Shown: positions 8,981 to 18,416 of the stretch, piece after piece
Numbering within the stretch: the stretch's first letter is position 1
Layout: each line of letters opens with the position of its first letter
DNA from: Psychrobacter maritimus
GTDB lineage: Bacteria > Pseudomonadota > Gammaproteobacteria > Pseudomonadales > Moraxellaceae
DNA length: 64,000 nucleotides
Reading direction: 5' to 3'
NCBI RefSeq assembly: GCF_904846345.1
Contig: NZ_CAJHAJ010000002.1
Location: 310,001 to 374,000 of the forward strand
The notes under the pieces: generated by a model
Seen by the model: only the letters and a program-made list of their open reading frames with translations
What the model was told of the DNA's origin: nothing
Databases searched by the model: none
Made by a program: the position numbers and the translations under genes

Positions 8981-10306
8981 CTACTCGGCTGTTTCTGCTT
9001 GACCTAACATTTGCACGCGCTGATCGCTAAACATATCCATATCAGGGGCAAGCGTGCGCATAAAACGATCAAAATAGAGCATTTGCTTGGTCAATAAAGC
9101 AAAGTCACGTGGGAAATGAATACCATGACGCTTACCGACCTCAACAATCTCAAGCATCATCTTATTGAGTTCATCGGCCTGCTCTTTGCTGTTAAAAGGC
9201 ACGCCACTGGTAAATGCTTTGTCTTCTGCCATAATGGTTTTCATCATACGCTGCAAATCATTGCCCAATGCCGCGACGTCAACTTGGTTGCCGCCATGGG
9301 TCATCTCCATATCAATCATATGGCGCGCCATTGCTTGATAATCGCTGTCTTGCATTGCTTGCATCATACCCATACAGGCGCGCCAGCTCTCAGCTTTTAA
9401 TTTACCAACGATACCGAAGTCCAAGAAACCAATACGCCCATCGGTTAATAGCATCAAATTACCCGCGTGTAAATCTGCATGGAAGCTATTACAGAGCATG
9501 AGACTGGCAAACCAGGTATTCAAAGTATCTGCCATCACTTGCGCAGGGTCATTACAATACTGACGCATGACGGACTCATCTACCATAGAAACGCCGTATA
9601 AGCGGCTCATGGTCAGCACACGCTTGGTGGTCAGCTCTTCATAGACGGTCGGCGCGACGACGCGTGTATTTCCTGATATCGCTAAAAACTGCTGGAAATC
9701 ACGAATATTTTGCGCTTCAGCGATAAAGTCCGTTTCGGCAAGCATACGCAAACGAATCTCATCGATGATCGGCGCAATACTGGCAAAGCGCATCGAAGGC
9801 ATTAGTAGTTCAACCAACTTGGTCACGCCATGTAATACGCCCAAATCCGTTTGCATAATGGTTTCAACGCCCGGTTTTTGTACCTTTAATACCACTTCAT
9901 CGCCATTATGCAATCGCGCCGCATGTACTTGGGCAATAGAGGCTGATGCTAACGGTTTTGTGTCGATATGAGCAAACATCTCCTCAAGCGTCAGGCCATC
10001 AACGGCCAGCTCTTCTTTTAATACCTGTTCAATATAAGCATAGGATAATGGCGTCGTTTGATCCAAACAGCTTTGGAATGCTTGAACATATTCACGCGGG
10101 AATAATGACGGCGTACTGGCGATAAACTGCCCAATTTTGATGTAAGTCGTACCTAATTGTTCAAAGGTTTCCTTTAGCAGCATGGCATCAGGTTTTTCAC
10201 CTTTTGCGATTCTGAGCGCTGACAAACCAGCAACGCTTGCGGTTTGGCGAACACGATTGACGACATTAAAGGTATGCTTTAATAAATGCGGGCGATGAAT
10301 TTTCAT
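8981..10306 (-). CDS. ABC1/AarF (UbiB family) atypical kinase
   Basis: Member of the protein-kinase-like ADCK/UbiB group, linked in known members to ubiquinone synthesis or lipid homeostasis. The 441-residue product shows the KxGQ motif (TYIKIGQFIAS, about residues 35-45), the alanine-rich nucleotide loop (LASASIAQVHAA), the lysine motif VVLKVQKPGVE, the catalytic HADLHAGNLML and the metal-binding FLDFGIVG. E. coli UbiB is longer with C-terminal membrane helices; here none is obvious, so this may be a paralogue rather than the ubiquinone protein. ATG at 10306 is preferred over TTG at 10315. It lies 67 bases downstream of the moeB-type gene, same strand. Confidence 0.88.
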   Translation of the reverse strand: MKIHRPHLLKHTFNVVNRVRQTASVAGLSALRIAKGEKPDAMLLKETFEQLGTTYIKIGQFIASTPSLFPREYVQAFQSCLDQTTPLSYAYIEQVLKEELAVDGLTLEEMFAHIDTKPLASASIAQVHAARLHNGDEVVLKVQKPGVETIMQTDLGVLHGVTKLVELLMPSMRFASIAPIIDEIRLRMLAETDFIAEAQNIRDFQQFLAISGNTRVVAPTVYEELTTKRVLTMSRLYGVSMVDESVMRQYCNDPAQVMADTLNTWFASLMLCNSFHADLHAGNLMLLTDGRIGFLDFGIVGKLKAESWRACMGMMQAMQDSDYQAMARHMIDMEMTHGGNQVDVAALGNDLQRMMKTIMAEDKAFTSGVPFNSKEQADELNKMMLEIVEVGKRHGIHFPRDFALLTKQMLYFDRFMRTLAPDMDMFSDQRVQMLGQAETAE

Positions 10307-10373
10307 AAGAAACAACTATGGTAATAAAAAGGAGATTATGAGGATACAGAGACTGAAAATGGTTAAGTATTTG

Positions 10374-11168
10374 CTAATCTTTAGTACAAATCGGACAATG
10401 CGCATCTTTGCGATAGCCCATCAGCCGTTGCTGCATCTGGCTACCATCCCATATTAACAGCTTATTTGTCAGTGGATTTTTGGTTAATCCTAGATATTGC
10501 AGCGCAGCATTGGCTTGTAAGTTACCCATGATAGCTGTCGTGCTGGCAAGCACCCCTGAATTGGCACAGGTACGTTCATCCGCCTCTGCATCAAGTACCA
10601 CAGAACCAAAGACGCAATGATAGCAGCCTGTATCCAAGTGCGGCTCATATAATGCCAACTGCCCTTGCATCGCTATCGCTGAAGCGGATAACAACGGAAT
10701 CTGATAACGAACACTAATGCGATTGATGATATCTCGGGTGGCAAAATTATCAGTACAGTCTAAAAGCAGGTCAGGCGTGCCAGATGCCATATCAAGCAGC
10801 TCATAAGCATTGTCTTCACTCAATCTTGCCACTGTACCGCGGGCACTAATCAGAGGATTAATTTTGCTGAGCATCTGCGCCGCTGTAAGCGCTTTAGGTT
10901 TGCCGATATCTTCAGGTAAAAATAGCGTTTGCCGTTGCAGATTACTGGCTTCAATCATGTCATCATCTATTAGATGCACTTGCCCCAATCCTGCCCGCAC
11001 GAGCGTTTCAGAAGCTGGGCAACCAAGACCGCCTGCACCAATCATAACGACGCGCGATGCTTTTAAGCGTAATTGAGCATCGATATCCCAGCCATCAAGC
11101 AATATCTGCCGTGCATAACGTAACAGCTCGTCATCTACTAGCTGCCCTGTTTCTTTTGAATGCGTCAT
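10374..11168 (-). CDS. moeB: Molybdopterin-synthase adenylyltransferase / ThiF-HesA family protein
   Basis: Adenylates the C-terminal glycine of a ubiquitin-like sulfur carrier (MoaD or ThiS). Seen: RYARQILLDGW at the start of the domain, the nucleotide loop GAGGLGCPASETLVRAG, the SNLQRQTLF segment, DCTDNFATR, and two zinc CxxC pairs (CYHC, CPIC). The order and 264-residue length resemble E. coli MoeB more than ThiF, but the two cannot be separated with certainty. The molybdenum-dependent xanthine dehydrogenase elsewhere in the window gives a need for MoeB. Start ATG 11168 chosen over GTG 11180. prmC lies 123 bases upstream. Confidence 0.85.
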   Translation of the reverse strand: MTHSKETGQLVDDELLRYARQILLDGWDIDAQLRLKASRVVMIGAGGLGCPASETLVRAGLGQVHLIDDDMIEASNLQRQTLFLPEDIGKPKALTAAQMLSKINPLISARGTVARLSEDNAYELLDMASGTPDLLLDCTDNFATRDIINRISVRYQIPLLSASAIAMQGQLALYEPHLDTGCYHCVFGSVVLDAEADERTCANSGVLASTTAIMGNLQANAALQYLGLTKNPLTNKLLIWDGSQMQQRLMGYRKDAHCPICTKD

Positions 11169-11291
11169 ACTTTCTACCACAATTTTTCACCACGATTTAT
11201 AATCAAAAAACGTATTACTAAAAATACCTGCTCTTAAAAACACTATTATTAAAATAATGGGGGTCTAAAACCCATTCACTACAATAACCAA

Positions 11292-12197
11292 TTATGACAG
11301 CTGACCCAAAGTCACCCTATCATTACCACCAAAGTCCTGAACCGTATGGACAGAATCAAAGCTATTGTCTAAAAATAGCTGACGAACCGCTAAACCTTGA
11401 TCAAAGCCATGCTCAATTGCTAAAAGCCCACCTTTACGTAAGTGTTGCGGCGCCTGCTGGACAATATGTTCTATATCGGCAAGTCCATGATTGGGGGCAC
11501 TTAAGGCGCTAATCGGCTCGGCAACTAATCTTGATAAATGCTCATCTTCTTCATCAATATAAGGCGGATTAGAGACAATCACATCAAATAATGGCTCGTC
11601 CTGAGTAGGCAGCGCGTCATACCAACTACTTTGAATAAACTCGATATCAGCAACCTCATTTACCATTGCATTGTGCTTAGCGACTTTTAACGCCTCGGAT
11701 GATAAATCAACGGCAACCACTTGCCAGTTTTCAGCCTTACTATTTGGATTACTCTTATTTAACTCATGTGCTAAGCTGATCGCAATACAACCTGAGCCAG
11801 TGCCTAAATCTAATAGGCGCTTTGGTTTTTTATTATCATCGACACTTTTCGGTTGAGAGTTTATCCACGTTAATACTTGTTCAATCAATATCTCAGTATC
11901 CGGTCTCGGTATTAACGTATGCTCATTTACTTTAAAGTTCAGCGACCAAAACTCTTGCTGTCCCGTTAAATATGCCAAGGGAGTACCCTGCTGCATCTTA
12001 GTCACACCTACATAAAACTGCTCAAGCTCGCTATCGGTCAGTTGATAGTTTTCATCAGTGATTAAAAACGAGCTTGGCTGCTCAATGACAAACAACAACC
12101 AATCAGTGAGCCAAAACGAGGGCAAATGACTGCTTGCAGCTGCATTTGCCAATTGCTGAATCTGCTGTTTTATTTGACCAATGGTAGCTGCTGTCAT
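11292..12197 (-). CDS. prmC: Peptide chain release factor N5-glutamine methyltransferase
   Basis: Methylates the glutamine of the GGQ motif in release factors RF1 and RF2 using S-adenosylmethionine. The 301-residue protein carries the SAM loop LDLGTGSGCIAISLA and the substrate motif VSNPPYID that defines this family, with the N-terminal helical domain before it (RPDTEILIE). The gene sits between ampG and moeB on the minus strand with short gaps. prfA, its neighbour in E. coli, is not here. Confidence 0.95.
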   Translation of the reverse strand: MTAATIGQIKQQIQQLANAAASSHLPSFWLTDWLLFVIEQPSSFLITDENYQLTDSELEQFYVGVTKMQQGTPLAYLTGQQEFWSLNFKVNEHTLIPRPDTEILIEQVLTWINSQPKSVDDNKKPKRLLDLGTGSGCIAISLAHELNKSNPNSKAENWQVVAVDLSSEALKVAKHNAMVNEVADIEFIQSSWYDALPTQDEPLFDVIVSNPPYIDEEDEHLSRLVAEPISALSAPNHGLADIEHIVQQAPQHLRKGGLLAIEHGFDQGLAVRQLFLDNSFDSVHTVQDFGGNDRVTLGQLS

Positions 12198-12263
12198 AAA
12201 TAACTCGTAAAATTACTGTTTACTGAATAAGCCTGTCGAACTGGTTATATTTTATTGTCTTAG

Positions 12264-14186
12264 CTACTCTGATGCCCGTGGTGGCTCTTTGGTATCTGTT
12301 AGATTTGGATTGGCTTTGGTTAACTTATCACCAATACCTTTGCCACCTTCACCATCGCCATTATTGTCATTGTCGCCATAAATATCATCGTTATCACCAA
12401 TGACGATATGTTTATCGACAAAGTAAATCAGCGCTAAAATTGGAATACCAATCGCAAAGGTAAAAATAAAGAAGAACGGATAGCCCATACTATCTACAAT
12501 AGAGCCTGAATAACCACCCATAACCTTAGGAATAAGCGTCATTAACGAAGAAAAAATAGCGTACTGTACCGCGGTAAAACGTATAGAAGTCAACGCCGAT
12601 AAGAAAGCAATAAATACCGCGCTAGCAAGACCAGCTGCTAAATTATCAAAAATCACCGCCATATACATGATGGGCAAACTGCCCGGATTATAGGTCAGCA
12701 CCACAAATAATAAATTGGTCGCACAAGCGAGAATAGCGCCAATCATCATGGCATGCATGATACGAAAACGCTGCGCCAACAGCCCACCTAAGAAACCACC
12801 AGCAATGGCCATAATCACGCCAACCAATTTTACCGCATTGGCAATATCGGTTTTACTAAAGCCCATATCTTGATAAAAGACGTTTGATATCACCCCTGCC
12901 ACGATGTCCGATATGCGGTACAAACCAATCAGCGCTAATAACAATAATGCCTTTTTACCATAGCGTCTAAAGAAATCTAAAATCGGCTCAATCCATGTCG
13001 CCATCGCAATTTCTTTTTTGACTAAACCTACTTTTACTAATGCATAACCTGCTGCCATTGCTGCGGCTAAGCTTATCAGTAAATGCAATGTCTCACTAAT
13101 GAAGCTGACAAACACGCCTTCAAACTCTGGCAATACCTGCCCTATTAATACATACGCTGCAATGAACGCCACGACGGCAAACACAAACAATAAAACCAAT
13201 CTGACATAGTCTTCGCGGGTTTCCGCTACTAATGGCGCTTTATTGATAATCTTAGGTTGATTGATCATAAAGTACAACAGCAGCAGTGGCGCACACACCA
13301 CCAGCGCTAAAAAGTAGAACTTAATACTTGGCATGGCCATTAACGGTATCAGCGCGATGGTACTATCAAAGACCTTGTTAATAAGGATATTGATAAGGTA
13401 TATAACGCCGAACAATAAAGCTGGTATTAATAGTAACGCTGAGTAAATTAGGAAAACTTTCAGGTTGCTTTTTTGCTTATGACTTTGCAAAATCTCAGCG
13501 GTTGGCTCATAACTGGCAAAGGTGGTCAATATACCCAAAGTCATGACCCCAGCCATAATATAATAGGTATTGCGCCACGCTTCATAACTATAAAAGCTTT
13601 CTGTCGAACCGAAATAATCTGCTAAATATAGCGCGCCTGCCCCAGCCACAATCATACCAACGCGATAACCTGACACATAGATAGAGGACAAAATAGACTG
13701 CATCGATGGCGGTGCCAGCTCAATACGGTAAGCATCAATGACGATATCTTGGGTGGCAGAAGAAAAGCCCAGCAAAACCGCTGCGCCCGCCATATACACC
13801 AAAACGTCTTCACTAATAGGGTTGACCGTCGCCATCAAAAAGATAGCCAACACAATAAGCAGCTGTGATACCACCATCCAACTACGGCGACGACCCAACC
13901 ATTTGGTCAAAAAAGGCACCGGCAGCGCGTCGATTAATGGCGCCCAAATAAACTTAAATGAATACCCCAGTGCTGCCCAGCTGAACATGGTGACAACACC
14001 ACGGTCAATGCCTGCTTCTCTTAGCCATAATGACAGACTGGAAAAAATAAGCAAAATGGGAATACCGGCTGAAAACCCTAAAAACAGCATGATAATGACA
14101 CGTGGGTCTAGATAAGCTTTGGCGGCTTCTCCCCATGATTTTTTGGCAATCGGTTGATCAGGCGTTACAGGTTGGACAGCAGACAT
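12264..14186 (-). CDS. ampG: AmpG-type muropeptide permease (MFS)
   Basis: Predicted inner-membrane importer of anhydro-muropeptides for cell-wall recycling. The N-terminus (YLDPRVIIMLFLGFSAGIP followed by LREAGIDRGVVTMFSW and RRRSWMVVSQ) matches AmpG. At 640 residues it exceeds E. coli AmpG (491): extra hydrophobic and loop segments lie in the middle (about residues 230-380), and an Asp/Asn/Gly-rich tail (about 605-640) follows the last helix. Longer AmpG forms exist in related bacteria. The 478-base region upstream is shared with the divergent cysB-type gene. Confidence 0.9.
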   Translation of the reverse strand: MSAVQPVTPDQPIAKKSWGEAAKAYLDPRVIIMLFLGFSAGIPILLIFSSLSLWLREAGIDRGVVTMFSWAALGYSFKFIWAPLIDALPVPFLTKWLGRRRSWMVVSQLLIVLAIFLMATVNPISEDVLVYMAGAAVLLGFSSATQDIVIDAYRIELAPPSMQSILSSIYVSGYRVGMIVAGAGALYLADYFGSTESFYSYEAWRNTYYIMAGVMTLGILTTFASYEPTAEILQSHKQKSNLKVFLIYSALLLIPALLFGVIYLINILINKVFDSTIALIPLMAMPSIKFYFLALVVCAPLLLLYFMINQPKIINKAPLVAETREDYVRLVLLFVFAVVAFIAAYVLIGQVLPEFEGVFVSFISETLHLLISLAAAMAAGYALVKVGLVKKEIAMATWIEPILDFFRRYGKKALLLLALIGLYRISDIVAGVISNVFYQDMGFSKTDIANAVKLVGVIMAIAGGFLGGLLAQRFRIMHAMMIGAILACATNLLFVVLTYNPGSLPIMYMAVIFDNLAAGLASAVFIAFLSALTSIRFTAVQYAIFSSLMTLIPKVMGGYSGSIVDSMGYPFFFIFTFAIGIPILALIYFVDKHIVIGDNDDIYGDNDNNGDGEGGKGIGDKLTKANPNLTDTKEPPRASE

Positions 14187-14664
14187 AATAACTCACCAAA
14201 ACTTGAGACAAAAGAACACAACTGCGCACAATTTTTATCAATCATTTCTTATTGATTATAGATAAAAAGGATCGATAAAAATTGCTCAGCGTTGCACAAA
14301 AACCATCATTAGCACAAAATTGAATTATGGTACTTGAGAACGCTAACCTTGACTAGATGTTTTTGCATTAACTTAATAACCATAGTATTCGGCCACCTCA
14401 TTTATTTCATGATGGTAACGTCGTGTATCAAAAACTCACTTAATTATTAAAAATGACTTTTTCTAACCGTGTCTTGTTTTCAAATCAACTTGTCCATTTA
14501 AAGTTAAATAAATCACTCTATATTCCTAATTAACATAAATTCATAGCTATTTATTATATACAAGAATAATAGCTTTGATTTACACTGGTGACTTACTGAG
14601 TATTTGTACGTTTTTATTTTTATATACAGACAGGGTTTGTATATTTATACAATAGGGTTAAGTG
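14187..14664. other. Divergent intergenic region between ampG and the CysB-type regulator
   Basis: 478 AT-rich bases without a credible gene. It must hold promoters for both flanking genes. The clearest structures are a loose repeat of TTTTTATC / GATAAAAA near 14236-14280 and the palindrome at 14622-14644 described separately. Confidence 0.5.
14622..14644. promoter_or_regulatory. Palindrome close upstream of the CysB-type regulator gene
   Basis: ATATACA at 14622-14628 mirrors TGTATAT at 14638-14644, ending 20 bases before the start codon. LysR regulators often repress themselves from such sites, so an autoregulatory operator is possible; this is inference. Confidence 0.3.
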
Positions 14665-15594
14665 ATGGCAATCGACGTAGTGGTCAATCAGCGGCATCTA
14701 CAAATCCAACTGAAGCAGTTGGAAACAGTGTGGCATACGGTAATTAATGGCTATAATTTAAGTCAAGCAGCAACTGTGCTGCATACCAGCCAATCGAGTC
14801 TATCAAAACATATTGCAGCACTTGAAAACCAGCTTAAAACCGAAGTGTTCGTGCGCCAAGGCAAACGTCTAACTGGGCTGACGACCATGGGCACAGCACT
14901 CATGCCGCACATCGAATCTATCTTTGCTGAAATTCGTACCATTGAAAACCTCAGTCTGGATTTTAATAATCCCAATATTGGCACGCTAACGATTGCCACC
15001 ACGCATACGCAGGCACGTTATGTATTGCCAGAAGTGGTCAAAGAGTTTAAAGAGCGCTTCCCCAAGGTTAATTTAATCCTGCAACAGGCAGACCCTGAAA
15101 CCATCGCCCAGATGGTCATTCGCGGGCAGGCAGATATTGGTATTGCCACTGAATCGTTATTACACAATAACTATTTGCGTTGCTACCGCTATTACGACTG
15201 GACGCATCGGGTCATTGTACCAAGCGACCATGAACTTGCAGGACTAGAATCGATTGATTTACCAACGCTTGCCAGCTATCCGATTGTGACTTATCACGGC
15301 GGTTTTACAGGGCGCGGCGCTATTGATAAAACCTTTAGTGACGCAGGACTTGAGCCTGATATTGTACTCGCAGCGCTTGATGCCGATGTGATTAGCACTT
15401 ATGTGGGATTAGGATTGGGCATTGGCATTATTGCCGAAATGGCATTTGAGCCAAGTCATTATCAGAATTTGACTGCCATTCCTGTTGATCATTTTGGACG
15501 TTTTACCAGCTGGATGGCGGTACGTGATGATGCAGAAATCCGTCAGTACGGACGCGCGTTTATGGAGTTATGCCAAAAGCAATTTAGTCAGTAG
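14665..15594 (+). CDS. cysB: CysB-type LysR transcriptional regulator
   Basis: Predicted activator of sulfur assimilation genes, sensing N-acetylserine and sulfate or thiosulfate in known homologues. The 309-residue product has an N-terminal winged helix-turn-helix (NLSQAATVLHTSQSSLSKHI) and an effector domain with motifs characteristic of CysB/Cbl: TTHTQARYVLP at the domain start and VTYHGGFTGRGAIDK near residue 205. ATG 14665 is chosen over the adjacent GTG at 14662, with AGGG about eight bases upstream. A strong terminator follows at 15684. The YeeE/YedE sulfur transporter at 54.8 kb could be a target. CysB and Cbl cannot be told apart here. Confidence 0.88.
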   Translation: MAIDVVVNQRHLQIQLKQLETVWHTVINGYNLSQAATVLHTSQSSLSKHIAALENQLKTEVFVRQGKRLTGLTTMGTALMPHIESIFAEIRTIENLSLDFNNPNIGTLTIATTHTQARYVLPEVVKEFKERFPKVNLILQQADPETIAQMVIRGQADIGIATESLLHNNYLRCYRYYDWTHRVIVPSDHELAGLESIDLPTLASYPIVTYHGGFTGRGAIDKTFSDAGLEPDIVLAALDADVISTYVGLGLGIGIIAEMAFEPSHYQNLTAIPVDHFGRFTSWMAVRDDAEIRQYGRAFMELCQKQFSQ

Positions 15595-15683
15595 CTGTTA
15601 ACGTAATCAGTAGCTTTTTAAGCAGCGGCGCTTAAGCAATTAACAACGACTTCAAGCAGCATGGCTTAATAATCGTCTTGCTA

Positions 15684-15735
15684 AAAAATACAAACGGCAC
15701 CGTTATCAATAGATAGCGGTGCCGTTTGTATTTTT
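15684..15735. terminator. Strong bidirectional-looking terminator after the CysB-type gene
   Basis: A 24-bp stem with one G-T pair (AAAAATACAAACGGCACCG on the left, mirrored to 15735 on the right) and a four-base loop, ending in TTTTTC. The 220 bases from here to the next gene hold no other clear signal. Confidence 0.9.
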
Positions 15736-15958
15736 CTTTTATAAGACTATTTATTTCGGTAAGAAATCTGCGCAGCACTCTTATACGCGCCTCGAATTAT
15801 TACGATTTGTTATTACCTTGGGCGTTGACCTTTATATTCTCTATAACTGCCCCATCATATGAGCTATTGAATAATCAGAATGCTTTTTATTACTGATGTT
15901 TAAAAAAACCAACTATAAAAATGTCGTTGAAAAGCGCCATCATAACAATAGGTGAATC

Positions 15959-16960
15959 ATGAGCAATACAATTCCATTATCTTTTTTAGACTTAGCACCC
16001 GTTCCTGAAGGAAAAACCATCGCTGAAGGCATTGCACAGACAGTTGCTATCGCTCAGCAAGCAGAGAAATCCGGCTTTAACCGTTATTGGATGGCCGAGC
16101 ATCACAACATGCCTGGTATCGCTAGTGCAGCGACTTCCGTGCTGTTATCGCACATCGGCAGTCAAACCAAGCGCATACGCATCGGTGCAGGTGGCGTCAT
16201 GCTGCCCAATCATGCACCGCTAGTCATTGCCGAGCAGTTTGGTACCTTACAGGCGCTATATGGTGACCGCGTAGATTTAGGTCTAGGGCGCGCACCGGGT
16301 ACAGATGGCGCTACCTTTCAGGCACTGCGTCGTCAAATGCAAGACGCCGATCGTTTTCCACAAGATGTACAAGAACTGCTATATTTCTTAGGCGATAGCA
16401 CAGACGATAGCCCTGTACAATCATTCCCAGGGGCGAAATCAAACATTCCTATTTGGATATTGGGTTCATCGCTTTTTGGCGCGACCTTAGCGGCACATTT
16501 GGGGCTACCATACGTCTTTGCCTCACATTTTGCCCCGCAGATGCTCGGTCAAGCCATCACTGCGTATCGTGAACAGTTTAAACCATCAGCGTATTTGGAA
16601 AAGCCTTATGTGATGCTAGCGGCAAACTTATTACTTGCCGATGATGATGAAACCGCACAATATCACTTTACCTCAGCGCAGCAAAGCTTTGTGCGTCTAC
16701 GTCGAGGCGAGCGCGGACAAATGCCAATGCCAACTTATGATATGGATAGCATCTGGAGTCCTGCTGAGAGAATGATGGTAGACAATGCTTTATCCGTGTC
16801 ATTTATCGGTTCTGTAGAAACGGTCAAACCGAAACTTGCGAAATTCCTTGCGCAGTATCAGCCAGATGAATTGATTGTCACTGCCAACGTTTACGACCAA
16901 GCAGCGCGTTTACGTTCACTGGAACTTACACCTGAGCTAAACTTGTTTACTTTACAATAG
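15959..16960 (+). CDS. Luciferase-like monooxygenase family oxidoreductase (YhbW type)
   Basis: Flavin-dependent TIM-barrel protein of the bacterial luciferase-like group. The 333-residue product begins with [14 protein letters not shown] and has the [17 protein letters not shown] and [19 protein letters not shown] segments plus [12 protein letters not shown], as in E. coli YhbW and relatives. Substrate is unknown in this subgroup. The start ATG at 15959 has AATAGGTGAATC upstream, a fair ribosome binding site. A small membrane-protein gene follows after 48 bases, before a shared terminator. Confidence 0.88.
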   Translation: MSNTIPLSFLDLAPVPEGKTIAEGIAQTVAIAQQAEKSGFNRYWMAEHHNMPGIASAATSVLLSHIGSQTKRIRIGAGGVMLPNHAPLVIAEQFGTLQALYGDRVDLGLGRAPGTDGATFQALRRQMQDADRFPQDVQELLYFLGDSTDDSPVQSFPGAKSNIPIWILGSSLFGATLAAHLGLPYVFASHFAPQMLGQAITAYREQFKPSAYLEKPYVMLAANLLLADDDETAQYHFTSAQQSFVRLRRGERGQMPMPTYDMDSIWSPAERMMVDNALSVSFIGSVETVKPKLAKFLAQYQPDELIVTANVYDQAARLRSLELTPELNLFTLQ

Positions 16961-17008
16961 ACCGCCCCGCTCGCATAATTATTGATAAGCCCTAATGAGA
17001 TTACGGTC

Positions 17009-17161
17009 ATGGAACCCTCTACTTTTATCGGTTCATCAATATTTTTATATATCGTGGCATTTATTGCGGTGATGGTTGTTGGCGGCTATTTAACCTATCA
17101 TATAAGCCCCAAGCGCAAGCAGCGTCTTGCAAGCAAACGCCGTAAAGACAATATCAAATAA
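17009..17161 (+). CDS. Small single-span membrane protein, 50 residues
   Basis: A short reading frame from ATG 17009 to TAA 17161. The product has one hydrophobic segment (SIFLYIVAFIAVMVVGGYLT, about residues 10-29), then a strongly basic tail (KRKQRLASKRRK), the pattern of a small inner-membrane protein with its C-terminus in the cytoplasm. It lies 48 bases after the luciferase-like gene and its stop is only 15 bases before an intrinsic terminator, which supports a real last gene of that transcript. The ribosome binding site is weak. No family recognised. Confidence 0.6.
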   Translation: MEPSTFIGSSIFLYIVAFIAVMVVGGYLTYHISPKRKQRLASKRRKDNIK

Positions 17162-17175
17162 CTATTTTCAATGTT

Positions 17176-17213
17176 AAAAGCCCCCTTTTCTAATTTGAAA
17201 CGGGGGCTTTTTT
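17176..17213 (+). terminator. Intrinsic terminator after the luciferase-like operon
   Basis: Stem AAAAGCCCCC...TTTC / GAAACGGGGGCTTTT with a six-base loop and trailing T-run; could also stop the minus-strand gene ending at 17291. Confidence 0.9.
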
Positions 17214-17290
17214 AATGAGAGTAATGATTAAGATAATAAATCTTAGTTGTTGGCTTTATAAGCTATCAGGCTTATAAGCTATCAGTCGTT

Positions 17291-18310
17291 TCACCAATCA
17301 ACTGCCGCGCCAAAAGCTTTTTGCTTGGCTTGTTTTGCCACATATAAAGCCACGGCCGCATCAAAGCTTGCCGCGCCGACTGATTTAAACAAGGTAATGC
17401 CCGGCTCTGATTTTACGATCTCTTTGGTGACGAGCGCTTGCAAATCACCACTAAGGTCACTCCACGTCCATGTACAATCCTCGCTATCGTGCGCTTGAAT
17501 TAAGTCACCGGCTTCATGGCGACTACCTACCAAGTCATCAACCACCACCATATCACTGTTGGCGATAACCTCATTGCTTATCTCTTTCATCGACGGCTGA
17601 TATGCTCCAACCGCATTGATATGAACCTCAGATTTGATATGTTCACTATCAAATAAGCCTTCCGTCGCCCGTGTCGCCACGTTGATAATATCGGCATCAC
17701 AAATAGCGTCATTGATATCTTTGCAAATGCTTATATCAACCTTCCACTGGCTGTAATCACGCTCAAAACGCGTTTTAAATTGCTCAGCGCCTTCACTGCT
17801 TCTATTCCATAAATAGACCGTTTTAATTTCAGGACGTACTGTCAATACCGCATGCAATTGCTCATAAGCCATGCCGCCGCAGCCAACCACTGCCACGCTT
17901 TGACAATCAGGCTTTGCCATATATTTAGTTGCGATACCTGATAACGCCGCCGTACGCACTTGGGTAATATAAATGCCATCCATAATCGCTAATATGGCGC
18001 CCGTATCATTATCGGATACGGTAATAAGGGCGGTGGTGGTTGGCATATCACGGCTGGGATTGTCAGGGCAAATAGTCACCAACTTAACGGCGGTATATTC
18101 TTTTTCCCCATCATAAATCGTCGCTGGCATCGATAAATGCGAGCCTGAGCTGTGTTTATCATCTTCGCTAAACGTCTCAATGACCAAACGCTCAGGGGCT
18201 TTAACCCATTCAGGGTGCGCCGCTTGTTGATGTAACATTGCTTCGATAGCGTCAATAGCCGCTTGCATATTAAGATGTTCGGTCACGACCGCTTGATTTA
18301 ATAACTGCAC
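17291..18310 (-). CDS. Ornithine cyclodeaminase / mu-crystallin family protein
   Basis: NAD(P)-dependent enzyme family that includes ornithine cyclodeaminase, alanine dehydrogenase and imine reductases. The 339-residue length is typical. Seen: substrate-side motif GSHLSMPATI and KLVTICPDNP, the ITQVRTAALSGIATKYMA segment, a nucleotide-binding loop AVVGCGGMAYEQL, and the NAVGAYQPSMKEI and VVVDDLVGSRHEAGDL segments. The exact substrate is unresolved. It lies 93 bases downstream of the AEC transporter gene on the same strand, so the transporter may carry its substrate or product. A 14-base direct repeat follows the stop (17256-17285). Confidence 0.85.
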   Translation of the reverse strand: MQLLNQAVVTEHLNMQAAIDAIEAMLHQQAAHPEWVKAPERLVIETFSEDDKHSSGSHLSMPATIYDGEKEYTAVKLVTICPDNPSRDMPTTTALITVSDNDTGAILAIMDGIYITQVRTAALSGIATKYMAKPDCQSVAVVGCGGMAYEQLHAVLTVRPEIKTVYLWNRSSEGAEQFKTRFERDYSQWKVDISICKDINDAICDADIINVATRATEGLFDSEHIKSEVHINAVGAYQPSMKEISNEVIANSDMVVVDDLVGSRHEAGDLIQAHDSEDCTWTWSDLSGDLQALVTKEIVKSEPGITLFKSVGAASFDAAVALYVAKQAKQKAFGAAVDW

Positions 18311-18388
18311 GTTGAGTGCTCCTTTTTATCAGTTTATTATTTACTTTATATCCATCATTTAGCACAACGATTTAACACGATGATTGGC

Positions 18389-18416
18389 GCTATATCCACC
18401 CTGCTATATCCACCCT
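18389..18416. repeat. Exact 14-bp tandem duplication over the AEC transporter stop codon
   Basis: GCTATATCCACCCT occurs twice without a gap (18389-18402 and 18403-18416). The copy at higher coordinates contains the stop codon and last codons of the AEC gene; the other lies just after it. Confidence 0.85.
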
